A stretch of DNA of 25,512 bases from a virus: positions 1 through 25,512 of the IMG/VR virus record IMGVR_UViG_3300020152_000054, one strand, 5' to 3'. Shown here piece by piece: positions 20,855-25,512 of this stretch; position 1 is the stretch's first letter; every line of letters begins with the position of its first letter. Below the pieces are notes generated by a model. The model was not told the DNA's origin. It saw only the letters and a program-made list of their open reading frames with translations, and made no database searches. The position numbers were made by a program, and so were the translations under genes.

Positions 20855-22034
20855 TCTCACCCCGCTGCCGCCCGAGCAGGCCATCCGGTTCCTGGAGGGC
20901 AAGGGCTACCGCGTCGGCTTCGCCTGGCAGGACGTCTGGCACGAGGAGCACGCGCTCTCCTTCACCATCGCCAAGATGGCCGAGTTCGACCTGCTCCAGG
21001 ACACTCACGCCTCGCTGGTCAAGGCGCTGAAGGAGGGGCAGTCCTACGAGCAGTGGGCGGCGGACATCGAGGGCGTGCTCAAAACGCGCGGCTGGTGGGG
21101 CCGGTCGGCCATGACCGACCCGCGCGACGGCGTGACGAAGATCGTCCAGCTCGGCAGCGAGCGCCGGCTGCGCATCATCTTCGACACCAACGTCCGCATG
21201 TCGATGGCGGCCGGCCAGTGGGAGCGGATCCGGCGTCTGGCGCCGGCGCGGCCGTACCTGCGCTACGTCGCGGTGCAGGACGCCAAGGTCCGGCCGGAGC
21301 ACCTGGCGTGGCACGGAACCGTGCTGCCCTGGGACCATCCCTGGTGGGAGACGCACAGCCCGCCGTGCGGCTGGCGCTGCCGCTGCACGCTCCAGCAGCT
21401 CTCGGCCAAGGACCTGGAGCGCAACAACCTCCAGGTCACCGAGGAACCGCCCCCCGACGATCCGCGCCCGTGGCTGAACAAGCGCACCGGCGAGGTGTCG
21501 ATGGTGCCGGCCGGCGTCGATCCCGGCTTCGCCTACCACAAGGGCCAGCGGTCGAGCGCCCAGCGCCGCGACCAGGCAATCGAGCGGCTGGAGGGCACTG
21601 AGCCGGCGATCGCCCGCCAAGCCGTCGACTCCATGGTCGCGGCACCCGAGTTCGCCGACTTCGCCACCGGCCGCTGGCCGGGCAGCACCCCAGTCGCCAT
21701 CCTGGAGCGCGCGCTGGGGCAGCGCATCGGCGCCACCGCGCAGGTGGTGCGCCTGTCGCAGGACACGCTGCTGAAGCAGCGGCGCGAGCACCCGGAGATC
21801 GAGGCGGCCGAATACGCGCTGGTGCAGGCCGCGCTCGACCGCGGCACCGTGATCCAGGACGGCGTCACCTCCCTGGTCTTCGTCCGCCAGGGGCGCACCT
21901 TGTGGCATGCCGTGGTGAAGGCGACCCGTTCCGGCCGCGCTCTGTTCCTCACGTCCTTCCGCCGCACCACGCGCGCCGACCTGAGGCGCGCCATGAAGCG
22001 CGGCACGGTGGTGCGGGACGGCGGCGATGAATGA
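20847..22034 (+). CDS. F: Head morphogenesis protein F (Mu gp30-like)
   Basis: A 395-aa minor head protein. N-terminal PLPPEQAIRFLEGKGYRVGF and FDLLQDTHASLVKALKEGQS are typical of Mu F; the Phage_Mu_F core (about 100-185) contains RRLRIIFDTNVRMSMAAGQW, YLRYVAVQDAKVRPEH and the Cys motif PPCGWRCRCTLQQL. Residues ~280-390 form an extra C-terminal domain (ATAQVVRLSQDTLLKQRREH ... ALFLTSFRRTT) that resembles the phage-barnase-EndoU-ColicinE5/D-like nuclease/BACON-type extensions on some F proteins; that match is weak. F is needed for prohead assembly. Its start overlaps the end of the +1-frame ORF. Confidence 0.92.
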   Translation: MADLTPLPPEQAIRFLEGKGYRVGFAWQDVWHEEHALSFTIAKMAEFDLLQDTHASLVKALKEGQSYEQWAADIEGVLKTRGWWGRSAMTDPRDGVTKIVQLGSERRLRIIFDTNVRMSMAAGQWERIRRLAPARPYLRYVAVQDAKVRPEHLAWHGTVLPWDHPWWETHSPPCGWRCRCTLQQLSAKDLERNNLQVTEEPPPDDPRPWLNKRTGEVSMVPAGVDPGFAYHKGQRSSAQRRDQAIERLEGTEPAIARQAVDSMVAAPEFADFATGRWPGSTPVAILERALGQRIGATAQVVRLSQDTLLKQRREHPEIEAAEYALVQAALDRGTVIQDGVTSLVFVRQGRTLWHAVVKATRSGRALFLTSFRRTTRADLRRAMKRGTVVRDGGDE

Positions 22035-22348
22035 GGTTGCGTGGTGACCGGGAGGGCTCCCACCCCGGCAGAGCCGGGCACCTCCACGCGCTCACCGGCG
22101 CAACGCCGGGACTACGGCCGGGAGTTTCACCGTGTTTCGGCCACCACCATCAAGATAGTCGCGCGGCCCTCCGGACGGAAGCCCATAGGATCGCCGCCTG
22201 TGCGGTTCAGCCCCGTTCCGGCTTGCGGAGTACCCCTGAGGGGGCGGAGCCGTTCAAAACCCCGTTCAAACGCCCGGCAAAGGGCAAGCGCGCCCTCATG
22301 TCCGGGGTGACCATCGCGGCCATCATGGTCGCGCGCGCGCGGACCTGA
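22031..22348 (+). CDS. Doubtful small ORF in place of Mu G
   Basis: A 105-aa frame whose ATG overlaps the F stop by 4 nt. The product is basic (HHHQDSRAALRTEAHRIAAC ... PFKTPFKRPAKGKRALMSGV) and resembles no family known to me. In Mu the next gene would be G (virion morphogenesis), which is absent. This could be a degraded remnant, a real small gene, or simply a non-coding stretch with several hairpins, including CCCGGC/GCCGGG at 22064-22078. The ATG overlap is the main support. Confidence 0.3.
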   Translation: MRLRGDREGSHPGRAGHLHALTGATPGLRPGVSPCFGHHHQDSRAALRTEAHRIAACAVQPRSGLRSTPEGAEPFKTPFKRPAKGKRALMSGVTIAAIMVARART

Positions 22349-22441
22349 TCCCCCGGACCAAGTCCGGGGGTCGTGCCACGCCCCATTCCCCTACGGTCGG
22401 CCCATCAGCGATCCCGCTTTCGTGCCAACCGGAGGGCCGGC
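22035..22441. other. 407-base stretch between F and I without a secure gene
   Basis: This is the longest gap in the head module. It holds the doubtful ORF above, a CCCGGC/GCCGGG hairpin (22064-22078), the repeated pair CCGTTCAAAAC / CCGTTCAAACG (about 22251-22273) and the CCCCCGGAC hairpin at 22350-22370. In Mu the space holds gene G. A promoter, a deletion scar or an RNA element are all possible. Confidence 0.5.
22350..22370. terminator. CCCCCGGAC/GTCCGGGGG hairpin
   Basis: A perfect 9-bp stem with a 3-base loop (CAA) followed by TCG; the third copy of the unit at 13444-13463 and 13510-13528. It may terminate the F transcript or separate it from the protease/head transcript. Confidence 0.6.
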
Positions 22442-23557
22442 GTGTCCAGCCGCACCACCCACGCCTTGCAGACGGCCACCGCCGTCCTGTGCGCCGCTCT
22501 CCCCGTCGCGGACGGGAAGGCGCCGGAGTGGGTGCACCTCATGCCGGCGGGCAGCTTCACCGCCGTTGATGGCCGCTCCTGGGTCCTGAAAGACGCCGCC
22601 GCGGTGATCGCCGCGTCGCTCGCCGGCGCCGCCGGCAACATGCTCCCCCTCGACTACGACCACGGCATGGACCTCGCCGCCCCGAAGGGCGGGCAGGCGC
22701 CGGCCTCCGGCTGGGTCACGGCGCTGGACCTCCGCGCCGACGGCATCTGGGGAAAGGTCGAGTGGACCGAGGCCGGTGCCCGATCCGTCGCCGCCAAGGA
22801 GTACCGCTTCCTGTCGCCGAGCTTCCTGCACGCCAAGGACGGCACGGTGACCCGCATCCTCGGCGCCGGCCTGGTGAACCGGCCGGCGCTCCACCAGCTC
22901 GCCCAACTCGCAACTCAACAGGGAGATCCGATGGATCCGACGTTGCAGGGCCTCCTGACGGTGCTCGGCCTGCCCGAGGCCACCGACAAGGACACGGCGC
23001 TCGCCGCCGTCACCGCGCTGAAGGCCGGCGCATCCACCCCGCCGGCGGCGCTTTGCTCCGCCGTCGGCCTCGCCGCCGGCGCCACCGCCGAGCAGATCGC
23101 CACCGCCGCCGCCAAGGCGGTGGACGGCGTCAAGGCGATCGCCGCCGCCGCCGGCCTGGAGGCCACCGCCACCGCCGACCAGGTGGTGATCGCGGTCAAG
23201 GGCCTGAAGGGCGGCGCCTCGGTGATGGAGCAGCAGCTCGCCACGCTGTCCGCGACGGTCAAGCAGCTCACCGACGGCCAGGTCGAGGCCAAGGTGGACG
23301 CGGCAATCGCCGACGGCAAGTTCCCGCCGGCGCAGCGCGCCAACCTGCTGGCCATCGCCGCCGCCAACCCGGTGCAGCTCGACGCGATGATCGCCGCGCA
23401 GCCGGTGCTGCTGAAGCCCGGCACCGCCGAGCCGAGCGGCGGCAAGCCGCCCGCCGACGGCGAGCTGACGGCCGACCAGAAGGCGGTCTGCAAGGCCATG
23501 AGCCTCAGCGAGGACGCCTTCAAGAAGGCCCTCGCGGCCCAGAAGGCGGAGGGCTGA
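22442..23557 (+). CDS. I: Head maturation protease I, with scaffold part (Mu gp32-like)
   Basis: A 371-aa protein read from GTG 22442, which has GGAGGG seven bases upstream. Residues ~1-160 are the Mu I-type protease: WVHLMPAGSFTAVDGRSWVL, MLPLDYDHGMDLAAPKGGQA (with the family D-Y-D-H), APASGWVTALDLRADGIWGK, AAKEYRFLSPSFLH. The remaining Ala-rich helical part (from ~164) is the scaffold. The protease processes the prohead. As in Mu, the scaffold is probably also made separately from an internal start. Confidence 0.93.
   Translation: MSSRTTHALQTATAVLCAALPVADGKAPEWVHLMPAGSFTAVDGRSWVLKDAAAVIAASLAGAAGNMLPLDYDHGMDLAAPKGGQAPASGWVTALDLRADGIWGKVEWTEAGARSVAAKEYRFLSPSFLHAKDGTVTRILGAGLVNRPALHQLAQLATQQGDPMDPTLQGLLTVLGLPEATDKDTALAAVTALKAGASTPPAALCSAVGLAAGATAEQIATAAAKAVDGVKAIAAAAGLEATATADQVVIAVKGLKGGASVMEQQLATLSATVKQLTDGQVEAKVDAAIADGKFPPAQRANLLAIAAANPVQLDAMIAAQPVLLKPGTAEPSGGKPPADGELTADQKAVCKAMSLSEDAFKKALAAQKAEG
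22931..23557 (+). CDS. Z: Internal in-frame scaffold protein Z
   Basis: ATG 22931 lies in frame within I, with GGGAG six bases upstream, giving MDPTLQGLLTVLGLPEATDK..., 208 aa. It is mostly Ala-rich helix and coiled coil (MEQQLATLSATVKQLTDGQV), and ends with DQKAVCKAMSLSEDAFKKAL, the C-terminal element of Mu-type scaffolds that contacts the head protein. Mu makes Z from the 3' part of I in the same way, so this nested gene is expected from the family. Confidence 0.8.
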   Translation: MDPTLQGLLTVLGLPEATDKDTALAAVTALKAGASTPPAALCSAVGLAAGATAEQIATAAAKAVDGVKAIAAAAGLEATATADQVVIAVKGLKGGASVMEQQLATLSATVKQLTDGQVEAKVDAAIADGKFPPAQRANLLAIAAANPVQLDAMIAAQPVLLKPGTAEPSGGKPPADGELTADQKAVCKAMSLSEDAFKKALAAQKAEG

Positions 23558-23558
23558 C

Positions 23559-23969
23559 ATGACCGCGCTCTCGACCGACCGCAACACCCCGGCCCGCGCC
23601 GGCTTCGCCGACCTGAAGCGCGACCTCGCCGCGAGCACCACCGTCTTCGCCGGCTCCATGGCGGCGCAGAACGCCGCCGGCGCCGCCGTCCCGGCCTCGG
23701 CCACCAACACGCTCACCGTGCTGGGCCGCGCCAAGCACCGCGCCTCCACGGCGGCCGGGTCCACCCTGCCGACCTCGGTGGAGATCGAGCGCGGCGTCTT
23801 CCGCTTCGCCAACTCCGGCGGCGGCGACGCCATCACGATCGCCGACTACGGCAAGCCCTGCTACGCGGTCGATGACCAGACGGTCGCCAAGACCAGCGAC
23901 ACCGGCGCCCGCCCGCAGGCCGGCATCATCCGCGACGTGGACGCCCAGGGCGTCTGGGTCGAGTTCTAA
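23559..23969 (+). CDS. Probable head decoration protein
   Basis: A 136-aa protein between scaffold and major head protein. It starts MTALSTDRNTPARAGFADLK and has a beta-rich C-terminal part (VEIERGVFRFANSGGGDAIT, IADYGKPCYAVDDQTVAKTS, GIIRDVDAQGVWVEF). The position and the phrase G-I-x-x-D-V-D-x-x-G-V-W-V are typical of small capsid cement/decoration proteins next to gpT in B3-like phages. GGAGGG precedes the ATG. Confidence 0.75.
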   Translation: MTALSTDRNTPARAGFADLKRDLAASTTVFAGSMAAQNAAGAAVPASATNTLTVLGRAKHRASTAAGSTLPTSVEIERGVFRFANSGGGDAITIADYGKPCYAVDDQTVAKTSDTGARPQAGIIRDVDAQGVWVEF

Positions 23970-23983
23970 GGGGGACCGCCCGC

Positions 23984-24877
23984 ATGCTTCTCACCTCGGC
24001 AAGCCTCCTCGCGCTGGCCACCGGCTTCCAGGCCGCCTTCCAGCAGGGCTTCGGCGGCGTCCAGTCGCAGTGGAACCTGGTCGCCATGGAGACGCCTTCG
24101 ACCACGTCGGAGGAGACCTATGGCTGGATGAAGGACATCCCCGGCATTCGCGAGTGGATCGGCCCGCGCGTCGTCCACAACCTGGAGGCCGCGTCCTACA
24201 GCATCCGCAACAAGTCGTGGGAACTGACCATCGGCGTCGATCGCGACGCCATCGAGGACGACCGCTTCGGCGTCTACACGCCGATGTTCTCGGAGATGGG
24301 CCGGCAGACCGCCGAGTTCCCGGACACCCAGGTCTTCCCGCTGCTCAACGCCGGCTTCAGCAAGACCTGCTACGACGGCCAGTATTTCTTCGACACCGAC
24401 CATCCGGTGACCGCCGCGGACGGCAGCACCGTGTCGGTGTCCAACATGCAGGCCGGCGCCGGCACGCCGTGGTTCCTGATGGACCTCAGCCGGTTCATCA
24501 AGCCGATCGTCTACCAGAAGCGCCGGGCCTTCGACTTCGTGCGGAAGGACGCCGTCGCCGACCAGGCGGTCTTCGACCGCAAGCAGTACCTCTACGGCGT
24601 CGAGGGCCGGGCCAACGTCGGCTTCGGCTTCTGGCAGCTCGCGTTCGGCTCGAAGGCGACCCTCGACCACGACAACTACGCCTCGGCGCGCTCGGCGATG
24701 CAGAGCTTCAAGCGCGACCACGGGTCGCCGCTCGGCATCAACCCGACGCACCTGGTGGTGCCGCCGTCGCTGGAGGGCAAGGGCCGCCAGATCCTGGAGA
24801 ACCAGCGCAAGGCGAACGGCGAGGACAACGAGTGGAAGGGCACGGCCAAGCTCGTCGTCGTGCCCTGGCTCGCGTAA
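23984..24877 (+). CDS. T: Major head protein T (Mu gp34-like)
   Basis: A 297-aa protein of the Mu major head subunit family, close to Mu gpT in length (305 aa). Diagnostic parts: FQAAFQQGFGGVQSQWNLVA at the N-terminus, YGWMKDIPGIREWIGPRVVH, NKSWELTIGVDRDAIEDDRF, FDTDHPV, FLMDLSRFIKPIVYQKRRAF and INPTHLVVPPSLEGKGRQIL. It has the HK97 capsid fold by family. A GGGGGA box lies upstream. Directly downstream lies the gp35-like gene, then the tRNA-like region. Confidence 0.96.
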   Translation: MLLTSASLLALATGFQAAFQQGFGGVQSQWNLVAMETPSTTSEETYGWMKDIPGIREWIGPRVVHNLEAASYSIRNKSWELTIGVDRDAIEDDRFGVYTPMFSEMGRQTAEFPDTQVFPLLNAGFSKTCYDGQYFFDTDHPVTAADGSTVSVSNMQAGAGTPWFLMDLSRFIKPIVYQKRRAFDFVRKDAVADQAVFDRKQYLYGVEGRANVGFGFWQLAFGSKATLDHDNYASARSAMQSFKRDHGSPLGINPTHLVVPPSLEGKGRQILENQRKANGEDNEWKGTAKLVVVPWLA

Positions 24878-24892
24878 CCGGAGGTGCAGAGC

Positions 24893-25171
24893 ATGACCAA
24901 GCGCATCCTTTTCGTCACCGCCGCCCTCCTGATCGCCGCCCGCACGGCCCAGGGCTTCCGCCGCTGCGGCATCCATCACCCGCCCGAGCAGGTGCGCCAC
25001 CCGCCCGGCACCTTCGACGCGGCCCAGGTCGAGGCACTCAAGGCCGAGCCCAACCTGATCGTCGTCGAGGCCGAGCCGACCGCCGAGGAGATCGCGGCGC
25101 TGGAGGAGAAGGGCATCGGCACCGACCCGAAGAAGAAGGCCACCGGCAAGACGCCCGCGCCGGCGAGCTGA
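24893..25171 (+). CDS. Mu gp35-like small protein (FluMu N-terminal domain)
   Basis: A 92-aa protein beginning MTKRILFVTAALLIAARTAQ, with GGAGG eight bases upstream. The pattern A-R-x-x-x-G-F-R-R-C-G...HP...F-D/T-x-x-Q-V-x-A-L-K-A-E-P-x-L-I-V-x-E is that of the FluMu N-terminal (HI1506-like) family placed after the major head gene. The residues LLIAARTAQGFRR could look like a signal peptide but are part of the conserved domain. The Lys/Ala-rich tail is disordered. Function unknown, perhaps head-completion. Confidence 0.85.
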   Translation: MTKRILFVTAALLIAARTAQGFRRCGIHHPPEQVRHPPGTFDAAQVEALKAEPNLIVVEAEPTAEEIAALEEKGIGTDPKKKATGKTPAPAS

Positions 25172-25180
25172 CGAGACGCT

Positions 25181-25350
25181 GGGGCGCAAGCCCCGCACGA
25201 GCTGGGGAGGTCGCGGGTTCAAATCCCGCCCATGGCTTCGGCCATCGGTAGCACAGCCAGGCAGTGCACCCCGCTTGGGGAGGGTCGCGGGTTGAAATCC
25301 CGCCGGTGCTCGTCGCCGTAGCTCAGCCTGCTAGAGCATCCCCACTTTTC
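25181..25350 (+). ncRNA. Cluster of tRNA-like modules, permuted layout
   Basis: In order: a GGGGC-GCAA-GCCCC hairpin (25181-25194); a canonical variable loop and T-arm, AGGTC + GCGGG-TTCAAAT-CCCGC (25208-25229); an acceptor-like hairpin closed by a TTCG loop (25230-25248); TA and a D-arm GCAC-AGCCAGGCA-GTGC (25249-25267); CCCC-GCTT-GGGG (25269-25280); a second variable loop and T-arm GGGTC + GCGGG-TTGAAAT-CCCGC (25282-25303); a second closed acceptor-like stem (25304-25318); TA and a second D-arm GCTC-AGCCTGCTA-GAGC (25319-25337); then TCCCC and ACTTTTC. T-arm, closed acceptor, D-arm is the order of a circularly permuted tRNA (3' half before 5' half). No normal cloverleaf with a 7-base anticodon loop and CCA can be drawn. 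From memory, a structured RNA motif called Mu-gpT-DE has been reported downstream of gpT; this may be that class. Confidence 0.75.
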
Positions 25351-25352
25351 GC

Positions 25353-25386
25353 GGCCGGCCGATGCCTCTTACGGGGTCGGCCGGCC
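25353..25386. terminator. 10-bp GC hairpin after the tRNA-like cluster
   Basis: GGCCGGCCGA (25353-25362) and TCGGCCGGCC (25377-25386) pair perfectly over a 14-base loop. No T-run follows. It may end the RNA element, stop or slow transcription, or be part of the structured RNA. Confidence 0.55.
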
Positions 25387-25411
25387 CCGTCACCCCGATT
25401 GCAAGATTGCC

Positions 25412-25512
25412 ATGACGCCCGACCGCGCCGACCAGACCCTGCTCCGCATCGACCAGACCGGTAGCACGCGCGGCCAGCACTCCGCGGCGCTGCGATACAC
25501 GCGCAGCGTCGT
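25412..25512 (+). CDS. Start of an unidentified ORF, cut by the window edge
   Basis: ATG 25412 opens a frame without stop to the end: MTPDRADQTLLRIDQTGSTR... In Mu the next gene after gp35 is gp36 (DUF1320), but these residues do not resemble its usual start. No clear ribosome binding site (GCAAGATTGCC upstream). It may be a small phage gene or non-coding. Confidence 0.3.
   Translation, partial: MTPDRADQTLLRIDQTGSTRGQHSAALRYTRSV

Larger units (their letters stand above)
54..25512 (+). mobile_element. Mu-like transposable prophage (left part; right end outside window)
   Basis: The element starts with TGTA at 54, as Mu does, and then follows the Mu plan: leftward repressor, Ner-like protein, A transposase, B ATPase, small early genes, GemA, Mor, lysis genes, then Mu-order head genes (DUF3486, gp28 terminase, DUF935 portal, F, I/Z, T, gp35-like). 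The sequence ends inside the head region, before tail genes. The five bases before the end (49-53, GCGGC) are the candidate target duplication, which cannot be confirmed because the right junction is missing. No inactivating mutation was seen in the core genes, so the element may be functional. Confidence 0.93.

Noticed and set aside
25312-25350. Ordinary tRNA gene (Lys-like CTTTT loop) at the right side
   Set aside because: Only the 5' half is present: the anticodon stem has no 3' partner downstream and there is no T-arm or acceptor 3' strand after it.
25264-25464. 66-aa ORF across the tRNA-like cluster
   Set aside because: It runs straight through the structured RNA and the GC hairpin, with no ribosome site and no recognisable product.
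1-25512. CRISPR array or restriction endonuclease
   Set aside because: No regularly spaced repeats were found, and neither methyltransferase has a nuclease gene beside it.
25172-25512. Right end of the prophage
   Set aside because: No inverted copy of the left-end boxes is seen and the head/tail genes are incomplete, so the element continues past the window.

Overview
The window holds the left two thirds of a Mu-like transposable prophage (Caudoviricetes, Mu/B3/RcapMu type) in a very GC-rich bacterial chromosome. The likely host is an alphaproteobacterium, perhaps of the Azospirillum/Rhodospirillales kind. That is inferred from strong G/C bias at third codon positions, a phage-borne GapR (DUF2312) gene and the style of the genes; no host marker gene is present. 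Only the first ~53 bases are host DNA. Read on the minus strand they encode a piece of a glycosyltransferase (LPEVAFLLVGDGR), so the phage seems to have inserted into a glycosyltransferase gene. The phage left end probably starts at the TGTA at position 54. The right end lies beyond the window.

Layout. (1) 54-1565: left end with repeated CCGGGAT boxes and nested inverted repeats; a leftward unit of repressor (899-1459), a 68-aa protein and a two-helix membrane protein; then the early operator. (2) 1566-5655: Ner-like regulator, a small ORF, a CII-like DNA-binding protein, the DDE transposase A and its AAA+ partner B. (3) 5652-11266: a tightly coupled early operon of about 15 small genes, many overlapping by 4 nt. 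It includes winged-helix and zinc-ribbon regulators, DUF3164, a protein with two serine-less acyl-carrier-like domains, and GapR. (4) 11354-13442: an N6-adenine DNA methyltransferase, a Cys-rich small protein, GemA (Mu gp16) and the middle-promoter activator Mor. (5) 13592-15569: lysis genes (GH108 endolysin, holin), DUF2730 and a small winged-helix protein. (6) 15574-25171: packaging and head genes in Mu order: small terminase, large terminase, portal, F, protease I with internal scaffold Z, decoration protein, major head protein T and a gp35-like protein. Between portal and F sits a cytosine-5 DNA methyltransferase whose 3' part overlaps a second open frame that also looks coding. The Mu G gene is not found between F and I. 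(7) 25172-25512: a cluster of tRNA-like modules just downstream of the major head gene, a strong hairpin, and the start of an unidentified ORF.

How it works together (family knowledge plus inference): the repressor and Ner act on the operator at 1460-1565 to set lysogeny versus early transcription; A and B carry out replicative transposition using the ends; Mor switches on later transcription; the head genes package DNA by the headful route. Two DNA methyltransferases of different chemistry probably protect phage DNA from restriction, in place of Mu's Mom. The observations most worth following are the tRNA-like array at 25181-25350, which fits a circularly permuted tRNA layout; the dual-frame coding in the C5-methyltransferase; and the tandem serine-less ACP-like protein with a strong internal start.
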